Below, piece after piece: positions 17,968-26,277 of a stretch of DNA of 64,000 bases (positions are counted from its first letter, which is position 1; each line of letters starts with the position of its first letter). Source of the DNA: Saprospirales bacterium (GTDB lineage: Bacteria > Bacteroidota > Bacteroidia > Chitinophagales > Saprospiraceae). The translations under genes and the position numbers were made by a program. The notes under the pieces are model-generated. The model saw only the letters and a list, made by a program, of their open reading frames with translations. It was not told where the DNA came from and ran no database searches. The DNA lies in NCBI GenBank assembly GCA_016711045.1, contig JADJTT010000002.1:248001-312000 (forward strand). The letters run 5' to 3'.

Positions 17968-20067
17968 ATGCAACAACTGACCTTTCAATATCCATCCTGG
18001 TACCTTTTTCTTTGTATCCTCCTCGGGCTGATTTATGCGGGAGCGCTTTATTTCCGCAACCCGACCTTTCGGGATCAGTCGCCGCTGCTGAGCATCGGGC
18101 TCGCGCTGTTGCGCTTTCTGGCCGTCACGCTGATCAGCATTCTTTTGCTCGATCCTATTCTGCGCTTCCTCCAAACGGAAACCCGCAAACCCACCGTGGT
18201 CATTGCCCAGGATGTTTCCGAATCAGTGGGCTCGACCATGAGTGACACCGCCCGGCAACAGTATCAGGCAGCCATGGAAACCCTGACGGAGGAGCTGAGT
18301 AAAAACTATGAAGTAGCTACCTACTCCTTTGGCACCGAATTTCGGGAAGGACTCGACCTGTCCTTCCCCGATAAGTCGAGCAACCTGTCCGAAGCGCTCC
18401 ATGGCATTTACGACCTGTACAGCAACCAAAATCTGGGAGCGGTGATCCTGGCATCAGATGGAATCTTCAACGAGGGCAGCAACCCACTCTACTCCGGAGC
18501 TAAATTGAATGCCCCACTGTTCACCATTGCCCTTGGGGATACCATTCCCAAACGGGACGCCGTGCTCAAACGGGTATTCCACAACCGGATCGCTTACCTG
18601 GGAGATCAATTTGTCGTCCAGACCGACATTGGCGCCCGCAACTGTAGCGGCACCTCGCCGGTGGTGACCCTCTATCAGATCCAGGGTGACCGGGTTCAAT
18701 CCCTCCAGCAGGTACCCCTTTCGATCGGTTCGGACAATTTCTTCCAAACGGTGGAGTTTAAACTCAATGCCAATACCTCAGGTGTGCAGCGCTATCGGAT
18801 TCAGTTGAGCACCCTTCCTGGAGAAGCCAGCACGGCCAATAACGTACGGGAATTTTACATCGATGTGCTGGACTCCCGCCTGAAGATCCTCCTGCTGGCC
18901 AATGCCCCTCACCCCGACCTCAGCGCCCTCAAGCAGTCTATCCTGCGCAATAAAAACTATGGGGTAGACATCGCCTACCTCAAGAACCTGCAGGTAAAAC
19001 CGGAAGATTATGACCTGGTCATCCTGCATCAACTACCCAGTCGTACCCAGGAAATCACCAGTATACTCAACAAGTTAAATGAGCGGAAAATTTCCCGCCT
19101 GTTCATCGGAGGCACCCAGGCCCAATACCAGCGCCTCAACAGCGTGCAATCCCAATTGGAAGTGACCACCAGCGGCACCAGCAACAATGATGTGCAGGCA
19201 ATTTTCAATCCGGGATTCAGCCTTTTCACCGTCAGTGAAGCGCTGCAAAAAGAGCTGCCGCAGTTTGCCCCGCTGGTCGCCCCTTTCGGCGATTTCAAGG
19301 CTTCTCCCAGCTCTCAGGTCCTCCTCTTTCAGCGCATCGGACGGGTAGAAACCCAATACCCCCTCCTCGTGCTGGGGGAAGAGCAGGGAATAAAAACCGG
19401 CGTATTGGCTGCGGAAGGACTCTGGAAATGGCGCCTTTTTGATTTTCTCCAGCATGAAAATCACGACCTGTTCGATGAATTGACCAGTAAGGTCGTTCAG
19501 TTTCTCAGCCTCAAGGACGATAAGCGCCGGTTCCGGATCACGCCGAGCAAAACTATCTTTTCGGAGACCGACCCAGTGGTCTTCGACGCCGAGTTGTACA
19601 ACGAAAGCTTCGAGCTCGTCAACGACCCGGACGTACTGATGACCATTACGGATGCCGAAAACCGGCAATACAATTTCACCTTCGACAAATCGGGAAAGAC
19701 CTATACCCTTCATACCGGCATTCTGCCTCCGGGCTCTTTCCGGTACCAGGGCAAGGTAAGCCTCGGCGGCGAGCCCCTTACCTTTGAAGGACAGTTTAGT
19801 GTGCAGCCCGTGCAGCTGGAGCAGTACGAAACGACCGCCAACCACGGGCTCCTTCGCCTGCTGAGCCGCGAATACGGCGGCGATCTGCGCTACGCCAACC
19901 AACTGGCTGAGCTGCCTCAGGAACTGGCCCAACTGAGCAACCTGAAACCCGTCATATATCAAAGCACCCGCACCCAGACCGTGCTCCATTTTCGATGGAT
20001 CTTCGCGCTGCTTGCATTCCTGCTTTTCCTGGAGTGGTTTTTGCGCCGGTATTTCGGAGCCTACTAA
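17968..20067 (+). CDS. Membrane-anchored von Willebrand A-like protein
   Basis: Protein of 699 residues. Two hydrophobic segments lie near the N-terminus (about 11-30 and 44-66), and one C-terminal segment (about 676-695, FRWIFALLAFLLFLEWFLRR). The region after the second helix is a vWA-like domain with a MIDAS motif DVSES near residue 90 and the later ASDGIF. A large extracytoplasmic part follows, including a Rossmann-like stretch (about 305-420) that recalls the glutamine-amidotransferase-like modules of BatA-type and DUF4159-type proteins. Role unknown; such proteins in Bacteroidota are often linked to aerotolerance (Bat) or envelope functions, but no moxR or bat genes are adjacent. It converges with the DUF3276 gene through a strong bidirectional terminator. 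Confidence 0.7.
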   Translation: MQQLTFQYPSWYLFLCILLGLIYAGALYFRNPTFRDQSPLLSIGLALLRFLAVTLISILLLDPILRFLQTETRKPTVVIAQDVSESVGSTMSDTARQQYQAAMETLTEELSKNYEVATYSFGTEFREGLDLSFPDKSSNLSEALHGIYDLYSNQNLGAVILASDGIFNEGSNPLYSGAKLNAPLFTIALGDTIPKRDAVLKRVFHNRIAYLGDQFVVQTDIGARNCSGTSPVVTLYQIQGDRVQSLQQVPLSIGSDNFFQTVEFKLNANTSGVQRYRIQLSTLPGEASTANNVREFYIDVLDSRLKILLLANAPHPDLSALKQSILRNKNYGVDIAYLKNLQVKPEDYDLVILHQLPSRTQEITSILNKLNERKISRLFIGGTQAQYQRLNSVQSQLEVTTSGTSNNDVQAIFNPGFSLFTVSEALQKELPQFAPLVAPFGDFKASPSSQVLLFQRIGRVETQYPLLVLGEEQGIKTGVLAAEGLWKWRLFDFLQHENHDLFDELTSKVVQFLSLKDDKRRFRITPSKTIFSETDPVVFDAELYNESFELVNDPDVLMTITDAENRQYNFTFDKSGKTYTLHTGILPPGSFRYQGKVSLGGEPLTFEGQFSVQPVQLEQYETTANHGLLRLLSREYGGDLRYANQLAELPQELAQLSNLKPVIYQSTRTQTVLHFRWIFALLAFLLFLEWFLRRYFGAY

Positions 20068-20110
20068 AAAAAAGAGGCTGTCTCTTTTTTTTGAGACAGC
20101 CTCTTTTTTT
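20067..20110. terminator. Bidirectional intrinsic terminator
   Basis: Perfect 18-bp arms (20067-20084 and 20093-20110), each ending in a seven-base A or T run, around a T8 loop. It starts within the stop codon of the vWA gene and serves the convergent DUF3276 gene on the other side. Confidence 0.9.
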
Positions 20111-20128
20111 TATAATCTTTGTTGCTTC

Positions 20129-20542
20129 CTACCAACCTATTTCTTCGTCCTCTCCTTCGGCCTTGTTCGTGGAGTCGGCAGCAGGAAATCCGGAATTATC
20201 TGTTCCATCTTCATTTCGCAGTTCTGCTTCTTTGGAAGCTTCCCATTCTTCCTGACGACGGGTAAATTCATCGTAGTCATAGTGGGGCATCAATTCTGTC
20301 TTCACGTAGTTGATCACATCTTCCAGGCTCGCAATGAACCGGTTGAAATCTTCTTTGTACAAAAAGATCTTGTGCCGCTCATATCCATCTCCGTTGAAAC
20401 GCTTGGTGCTTTCCGTCATCGTCAAATAGAAGTCATCCCCTTTCGTCTGGCGAACGTCAAAAAAATAGGTCCTTCTCCTCCCTGCCTTAACCGATTTCGA
20501 ATACACACTATCCGGTTTGTTTGAATTGTGCTCGTTTTCCAC
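20129..20542 (-). CDS. DUF3276 family protein (PUR-alpha-like nucleic acid binding)
   Basis: Small acidic-tailed protein of 137 residues. The core (KAGRRRTYFFDVRQTKGDDF, then YLTMTESTKR, then KIFLYKEDFNRFIASLEDVI) matches the DUF3276 family, whose Borrelia and Bacteroidota members adopt a PUR repeat fold that binds single-stranded DNA or RNA. The C-terminal 40 residues are acidic and low-complexity. Likely role: RNA or ssDNA-binding regulator, acting as a dimer. This is established for related PUR proteins, not shown here. Confidence 0.85.
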   Translation of the reverse strand: MENEHNSNKPDSVYSKSVKAGRRRTYFFDVRQTKGDDFYLTMTESTKRFNGDGYERHKIFLYKEDFNRFIASLEDVINYVKTELMPHYDYDEFTRRQEEWEASKEAELRNEDGTDNSGFPAADSTNKAEGEDEEIGW

Positions 20543-20635
20543 TTTACTCCCTTTTTGTGAATTAAAAAGTTTTGCCTCTTACGCAAAAGTAAAACATTGT
20601 GGAAAAAATAAAAATTTTTGGCTACTTATCGCACG

Positions 20636-22426
20636 CTACTCCGCATCCACTTCGTCTTCCGACCGTTGTCTTTCGAAAAGGTCTGCATAGTACCCACCGT
20701 GTTCGATCAATTCGTCATGGGTTCCTTCCTCCACGATACGGCCGTGTTCGAGCACGATAATTTTGTCGAACTGGAGGAGCGAATAAATGCGATGGGTGAT
20801 GATGATGGCTGTTTTGGAAGCCAACTCCTCCTCCAGGTACCCGAGGATCATTTTCTCGGTATTGGTATCTACCGCTGAAAGACAATCGTCGAGAATGACG
20901 ATATCCGGATGTTTGATCAATGCCCGGGCGATAGATAAACGCTGTTTCTGCCCCCCGGAGAGGGTCACGCCCCGTTCACCTACCATCGTCTCAAAGCCTT
21001 CCGACAGGTCGACAATATCGTCATACACTGCGGCATGGCGGGCAAAACTTTGAATTTCCGACCACGTGGCAACCGGGTTGCCGAAGGCAATATTATTGGC
21101 CACGGAATCGGAAAACAGGAATACATCCTGCGGGACATATCCAATGCGTTGCCGGAGGTTGGCCAGGTCCATTTCCCGGACATCTTTGCCATCCAGCAGG
21201 ATAGCGCCCTCCGATACATCGTACATGCGTACCAGCAGGTCTGCCATGGATGATTTGCCGGAACCGGTGCGCCCGATAACCGCCATTTTTTCACCGGAAC
21301 GAAGTGAAAAAGAGACCTTGTCCATGGCGCGGATACCTGTATCGGGATAGTCGAAGGTCACGTTGTCAAATACGATATTCCCCTGCAGTGGATGGGGGTC
21401 GTGCACCGGGCTTTTGATATCCGGTTCGGTCTGAAGGAACTCATTGATCCGGCGTTGGGAAGCGGCTGCCTGCTGAACGATGGAGGCGATCCACCCGATG
21501 GAAGTCACCGGCCAGGTCAGCATATTTACATAAATAACAAATTCGGCAATGTTGCCGGTGGTAATCTTTCCGCTCACCACCTGTAAGCCGCCGATATAAA
21601 CGGTGATTACGGTACTGGCGCCGATCATGAGCATCATGAGCGGAAAAAACATTGCGTCGACCTTTGCCAGCCGAAGGGCTTTTTCCTTGTAGACCTCACT
21701 CTGTTGGGCAAAATGCTTGCCCATGAACCGCTCCTGGACATAGGACTTGACCACCCGGATGCCCGAGTACACTTCCTGTGCAATGGAATTTAAATGCGCC
21801 AACTGCTGCTGGATCACCGTACTGCGCTTATTGATCAGGTCGCTGACATAGTAGATCGAAAGGGACAATATGGGCAGCGGCGCCAGGCTGTATAGCGTCA
21901 ATTCCCAGCTGACGGAAAACATGGCATAGATTACCATGACAAAGAGGGTGACCAGGTTGATCCCATATAACACAGCGGGTCCCAGGTAGGTACGTACTTT
22001 TGATACATCTTCGGTGATCCGCGACATCAGGTCACCTGTGTTGTGCCGCTTATAAAAAGCCAAATGCAGCTTTTAATAGTGGACAAAGATCTCCTTTATC
22101 AGGTCGTATTCGATCAGGCGGGACATCACCACGATGGTTTGCCGCATGAAATACATAAACACCCCCATGGCCAGCGCCAGGAGAAGTACCAATGCCCCAA
22201 AAAATAACAGCACATTGCCCAGTTCGCGGAAAAAAGCCTCCTGCAGGGAAAACCCATTGAATAACTGGTACAAGTTAATATTTTCCACCACCAGGTCGAG
22301 CGCATCCCGGATGACCTGCGGCTGCAAGACCCGGAAATAATTAGAGGCAGCGACAAAGAGAATACCCCAGATCAACTGCCACCGGTACCGGAAAAAATAT
22401 TTATTGAGGAATTGAAGGTCTTTCAC
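20636..22426 (-). pseudogene. ABC exporter (permease + ATPase) interrupted by one in-frame TAA
   Basis: Full-length half-transporter of the MsbA/multidrug exporter type, 597 codons, with one nonsense codon at 22075-22073. The first 117 codons give membrane helices ending KEIFVHY; after TAA the same frame continues KLHLAFYKRHNTGDLM. Homologs read HYQ-(R/K)L-x-(L/M)-AFYKR, so the stop replaces a Gln codon (CAA to TAA). The rest is intact: Walker A GRTGSGKSS, signature LSGGQKQRLS, Walker B DIVILDDCLSAVD and H-loop IITHR. The ATPase part could also start at TTG 22063. Either a recent nonsense mutation, a base-calling error, or readthrough. No suppressor is apparent. Confidence 0.85.
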
Positions 22427-22488
22427 GTTGAGTGATTGGAGTTATGTATGGAGAATAAACCGCCCGAAACGCCAATATGTTGCGTGAA

Positions 22489-22496
22489 CAAAGGTA
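22489..22496 (-). promoter_or_regulatory. -7 element for the ABC exporter gene
   Basis: Minus-strand TACCTTTG matches TAnnTTTG. It lies 63 bases before the ABC start codon. The -33 box is weak (TTGCTT at non-ideal spacing). Confidence 0.45.
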
Positions 22497-22527
22497 GGAA
22501 ATTCCCTTAAAGCAATAGAAAATGCCC

Positions 22528-22535
22528 TATCTTTG
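22528..22535 (+). promoter_or_regulatory. -7 element for fbp
   Basis: TATCTTTG matches TAnnTTTG and lies 46 bases upstream of the fbp ATG. No clear TTTG box is found 16-20 bases further upstream. Confidence 0.5.
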
Positions 22536-22580
22536 GGCTATAATAAAACCTAACCACCACGTACCACTAACCACCACCAC

Positions 22581-23588
22581 ATGAATAGGATAACTACTTT
22601 GGACGAGTTTATTATTCGTCGTCAAAAGGATTTCCCCTATGCCTCCGGCGAATTGACGGGGCTTCTCAGAGACATTGGCGTTGCCGCTAAAATTGTAAAC
22701 CGGGAAGTGAACAAGGCCGGCCTTGTGAGCATCATTGGGGTAGCCGACAGCCAGAATGTATCGGGCGATGAAGTGCAGAAACTCGACCTCTACGCCAATG
22801 AAAAGCTCATTGAATGCTTGCAAAATAGCGGGGAATGCTGTGGCATCGCCTCTGAAGAAAATGAGGACTTCACGCCCATCCCGCCTGTATCCGGAAAAGC
22901 ATCCAAATATGTAGTGGTTTTTGACCCCCTCGACGGCTCCTCCAATATCGACGTCAATGTATCCGTGGGTACCATCTTCGGTATTTATCGCCGGAAAAGC
23001 CCGGAAGACGGCACTTGCAACCTGGAGGATTTCCTTCAGAAAGGCACCGAACTGGTCGCTGCCGGGTATGTGCTCTACGGGACCTCCACCATCCTGGTTT
23101 ATACCACCGGCCGGGGAGTAAATGGATTTACCCTGGATCCCAGCATCGGCGAATTTTGCCTGTCGCACCGCGACATCCGGATCCCGGCACGCGGTAGTCA
23201 ATATGCCGTCAACCAGGGCTACTACCTCAAATTCGATGTGGAGATGCGCCGGTATATCGACCACTGCTCGGAGATGAACTTCAGCCTGCGGTATATCGGG
23301 TCAATGGTTTCCGACATCCACCGGATCCTGCTGAAAGGAGGTATTTTCCTTTATCCCCAAACCCGCAAATTTCCACAGGGGAAATTGCGCCTCGTCTACG
23401 AATGCAATCCGTTGTCTTTTGTCGTGGAACAGGCGGGCGGTAAAGCCCTGAGCGGCAACCTTCAACGCGTCCTCGATATGCAGCCCGAACAGTTGCACCA
23501 GCGTGTGACGATCTCCGTAGGTTCCCCGGAAATGGTGGATGAAATGAAGGAGTTTGTGGAACGATACAGCGTGGTATCTTCTGATTAA
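22581..23588 (+). CDS. fbp: Class 1 fructose-1,6-bisphosphatase
   Basis: Gluconeogenic phosphatase of 335 residues that removes the C1 phosphate of fructose 1,6-bisphosphate. The N-terminus TLDEFIIRRQ resembles class 1 enzymes. The metal-binding signature VFDPLDGSSNIDVN begins near residue 113, preceded by the conserved acidic loop ASEENED near 90. The substrate-binding region YIGSMVSDIHRIL lies near 235, and the C-terminal EQAGGKA near 285. It is monocistronic: divergent from the broken ABC gene and followed by a long palindrome. Confidence 0.96.
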   Translation: MNRITTLDEFIIRRQKDFPYASGELTGLLRDIGVAAKIVNREVNKAGLVSIIGVADSQNVSGDEVQKLDLYANEKLIECLQNSGECCGIASEENEDFTPIPPVSGKASKYVVVFDPLDGSSNIDVNVSVGTIFGIYRRKSPEDGTCNLEDFLQKGTELVAAGYVLYGTSTILVYTTGRGVNGFTLDPSIGEFCLSHRDIRIPARGSQYAVNQGYYLKFDVEMRRYIDHCSEMNFSLRYIGSMVSDIHRILLKGGIFLYPQTRKFPQGKLRLVYECNPLSFVVEQAGGKALSGNLQRVLDMQPEQLHQRVTISVGSPEMVDEMKEFVERYSVVSSD

Positions 23589-23612
23589 AATCATCCTTCC
23601 TTTTTTCCTGAA

Positions 23613-23653
23613 AACAGGAAGAGGCGAGGGCAGTGCCCTCGCCTCTTCCTGTT
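23613..23653. repeat. Perfect 19-bp palindrome downstream of fbp
   Basis: Arms of 19 bases (23613-23631, starting AACAGGAAGAGGCG, and 23635-23653) with a 3-base loop AGT. A run of eight A follows on the plus strand and no U-tract lies on either strand. It therefore differs from intrinsic terminators although it follows the fbp stop. A second small hairpin (TAGTTCCCG / CGGGAACTA) occupies 23662-23685. The remainder of the 290-base interval to 23878 is AT-rich with nothing recognisable. Confidence 0.75.
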
Positions 23654-23878
23654 AAAAAAAATAGTTCCCGACTAAACGGGAACTACAACTTAAAAAACGC
23701 TCCGAGAAGGCGCTAACAATGTCGCCGGAAGAAAGGATTTATCCAGCGTAAGAAGAAAACCATTGCTAGCAGTAACAAATATAAAATAGATTGTCAAACA
23801 ATGCAAAAAGGATTCACATTCCCGGCGCCTTTTTATCGCATTTTTTGAATTTATACGAAAGAAAACCCACTTCGGGAG

Positions 23879-25495
23879 TTATTCTTCTGCTATTACTTGC
23901 AGCGGCACAGGCGCCGACCAACGGCTAGTCAGCCTCGAAACCGCAAATATGCTGATCAGGCCGCATAGCATGGAAAAAGTGCGGAACGGAAAAAGAACTA
24001 CCCCGTCCACCATCATGGGATAAGGCAATATTGCAGGCAGCCCCAACGCAGGCTCTCCTCCCCCAAAGCGCAACACGAAGGCGACCGCAAAGCCTGCTGC
24101 GGCTCCCCAGGCATTGGCTCTTTTATCGAAAAGCGCTGCCACCAAGGCCGGAAACAACAGGCAATACACGAAATCGCTGCACAAAGCCCATAGCATATAT
24201 ATGCTCTTTACCCGCAATGCCAATAACGTGGCGGCCACGCCAATGATCCAAATACACCGCTTGATCACCTTCGCCAGATGCCGGCTGTCAGCCTGCGGGC
24301 GCACCAGCGGGCGGTATACATTCCAGGTAGCCAGCGATGCGGCGGACAAGATGGAGGAGTCTACCGAAGACATGACCGCTGCGGCCACTGCCCCCAACGC
24401 CACAGTAGCCACCCAGGGATGGGTCAAATAGCGAACCACATGCGGCAATATGGAAGCACTGTCGGGTGGAGCCGGTAAACCCAATGCATCCCAATCGGTC
24501 AACGACCCGCCAATTCCGATCAATATGGGGGGGATGGCGGCAACCAGGCAGATACCTCCGGCAAAATAAGAAAGGCGCCGCGCCGTCTTTTCGTCTTTGG
24601 AGGCCAATACACGCTGGAAATAAACCTGCCAGGGTATGCCCCCGCAAATGAGCAATAACGCATAGTCCCACCAATACCAATAGTAATCGCCCAGGGCCTC
24701 CCGTGAAGGAAGCAGGGTAGCCGAAGCGCCCCGTTGTGCCTTGTAAGAAGCCCAGGCTTCGGATACGCCGCCCACTTCCTCCAGCGCATCGGGCACCACG
24801 AGCAGGAGCCCGATTAGTAGAATGCTCAGTTGGACCACATCGGTCACTGCCACCGACCACAAGCCGCCGAGGGCTGTGTAGGCCACTGCGATGGCCGCCG
24901 AAACGACAATGGCGGTATTGGTATCCAATCCCAGCACCGTGCCAAAGGTAGTTCCCAGGGCTGTGAGAATAGCCCCGGACCAAAACAGTTCTCCCGTTAA
25001 AGCAGGCAGGAACTGAATGGCCGCCATCCGGCGGCCGAAGCGCTGAGCAAGAGGGTCGAGCATGGTCTGAAAACGGTGCCGGCGCATCTTTCCGGCAAAG
25101 AACAAGCCGCCAAAAATCAAACTCAGCGCATAGCCCCAGGGCGCCTGCACCCACACCAATCCAAAATCAGGCGATGCCGTGTACTCTGCGGTCCCGTTGA
25201 TATAGCCCCCTCCTACCCAGGTAGCGCTCATCGAAAACACCGCAATGCCCAGCGGCAAATTGCGCCCCGCCAGCATCATGTCGATGGCCGTTCCTTCTCC
25301 CTTTTTACTACCGGCATAGGTGCCCAGAAAAAAAATGAACCCGTAAAAGAGCATCATGGAAATGAAGCCAGGCCAACTCACCGGGTAGTCGGTGTAGAAA
25401 TATAAATAGACGCCTAACGCGGCTAAAAGGATGAATAGGGCTACCGTAGGAAGCAAGTGATTGCGAACAAGCCAGCGATAAAAGGAATTATCCAT
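23879..25495 (-). CDS. Sodium/choline symporter, CHT1 (SLC5A7)-like
   Basis: Sodium:solute symporter of 538 residues with about 13 membrane segments. It resembles the animal high-affinity choline transporter closely over its whole length: ATWVGGGYINGTAE near residue 88, then QAPWGYALSLIFGGLFFAG, MLDPLAQRFG, LGGIPWQ-type (here CGGIPWQVYFQRVL), AVAAAVMSSVDSSILSA and LRFGGGEP near 475. These are CHT signatures rather than those of proline or panthothenate members. Predicted to take up choline with sodium at the inner membrane. Divergent from a phosphatidylcholine synthase, with 26 bases between the start codons, which supports choline as substrate. The in-frame TTG at 25501 is an alternative start. 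Confidence 0.87.
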   Translation of the reverse strand: MDNSFYRWLVRNHLLPTVALFILLAALGVYLYFYTDYPVSWPGFISMMLFYGFIFFLGTYAGSKKGEGTAIDMMLAGRNLPLGIAVFSMSATWVGGGYINGTAEYTASPDFGLVWVQAPWGYALSLIFGGLFFAGKMRRHRFQTMLDPLAQRFGRRMAAIQFLPALTGELFWSGAILTALGTTFGTVLGLDTNTAIVVSAAIAVAYTALGGLWSVAVTDVVQLSILLIGLLLVVPDALEEVGGVSEAWASYKAQRGASATLLPSREALGDYYWYWWDYALLLICGGIPWQVYFQRVLASKDEKTARRLSYFAGGICLVAAIPPILIGIGGSLTDWDALGLPAPPDSASILPHVVRYLTHPWVATVALGAVAAAVMSSVDSSILSAASLATWNVYRPLVRPQADSRHLAKVIKRCIWIIGVAATLLALRVKSIYMLWALCSDFVYCLLFPALVAALFDKRANAWGAAAGFAVAFVLRFGGGEPALGLPAILPYPMMVDGVVLFPFRTFSMLCGLISIFAVSRLTSRWSAPVPLQVIAEE

Positions 25496-25509
25496 AACCA
25501 AATCTAAGT

Positions 25510-25517
25510 AAATTTGT
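25510..25517 (+). promoter_or_regulatory. -7 element placing the pcs transcript start at or near its ATG
   Basis: TAAATTTG matches TAnnTTTG and ends about 5 bases before the pcs start codon (position accurate to one base). If used, the mRNA would be leaderless or nearly so. The -33 region would fall inside the first codons of the divergent choline symporter gene. Confidence 0.45.
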
Positions 25518-25521
25518 CCCT

Positions 25522-26229
25522 ATGCAAAACAGGTCTTACTCAATTTCCAGACAATTGGCCGCCTGGGGCGTACATATTTTCACCTCCTGTGGGATGCTCA
25601 CCGGCTTCCTGGCTATTGTAGCGATTTCCAACGGCCATTTCCGGGAGGCCACCCTCTGGCTGGTCGCCAGCCAGCTCATCGATGGGTTCGACGGCACCCT
25701 GGCTCGTTGGGTGAATGTAGAAAAGGTATTGCCGCACATGAGTGGAAAGACCATCGACATGGTCATCGACTTTGCCAATTACGCCCTGATCCCGGCTTAT
25801 TTTCTCTATGAATCGGGGCTCCTTGCTGCCCCCTACCACGGCCTGGCGGCCGGACTGATCTTGCTGGTATCTGCCCTGTATTACGGAAAAGACGGCATGG
25901 TCTCCGAAGACTATCACTTCGTCGGCTTCCCGGTGATGTGGAACCTGGTCGTGTTCTTCCTGTATTTTGTACTTCACCTCTCCCCTACTGCCAACTTTTT
26001 GCTGGTGGTCTTCTTTGCCATCCTCCACTTCGTGCCGATCAAATTCGCCTACCCCAGCCGGGCAGGGCAGCTGCGGTGGCTCACCTTACCACTAGGCGTT
26101 ATCTGGATCTGCCTGGCCGCCGCTATTTTGTGGATCTATCCCGAGACCAGCAGTTGGCTCAATGGCGCAGTATTGTTGGTGCTGGGGTATTTTGGGGTGT
26201 TGGCGGTTAAGGATACTTTTGGCAACTAG
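25522..26229 (+). CDS. pcs: Phosphatidylcholine synthase (CDP-diacylglycerol--choline O-phosphatidyltransferase)
   Basis: Membrane enzyme of 235 residues and about 7-8 helices that condenses CDP-diacylglycerol with choline to give phosphatidylcholine and CMP. The CDP-alcohol phosphotransferase motif reads DGFDGTLAR at about 52-60, then 12 residues, then GKTIDMVID. This is the D-G-x2-A-R-x12-G-x3-D-x3-D form known for bacterial Pcs; other family members have x8. The sequence around VEKVLPHMSG also matches rhizobial Pcs. The divergent neighbour is a CHT1-like choline transporter, so the pair could form an uptake and use module. It converges with an M14 peptidase gene. Confidence 0.9.
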   Translation: MQNRSYSISRQLAAWGVHIFTSCGMLTGFLAIVAISNGHFREATLWLVASQLIDGFDGTLARWVNVEKVLPHMSGKTIDMVIDFANYALIPAYFLYESGLLAAPYHGLAAGLILLVSALYYGKDGMVSEDYHFVGFPVMWNLVVFFLYFVLHLSPTANFLLVVFFAILHFVPIKFAYPSRAGQLRWLTLPLGVIWICLAAAILWIYPETSSWLNGAVLLVLGYFGVLAVKDTFGN

Positions 26230-26277
26230 CAACTTGACTTTTATTCCCGCGACGGCGCGACGGTTCATATTTCTATC

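Noticed and set aside
24288..25154. 288-codon minus-strand ORF inside the choline symporter
   Set aside because: It overlaps the CHT-like gene in a different frame on the same strand. The symporter motifs prove the other frame.
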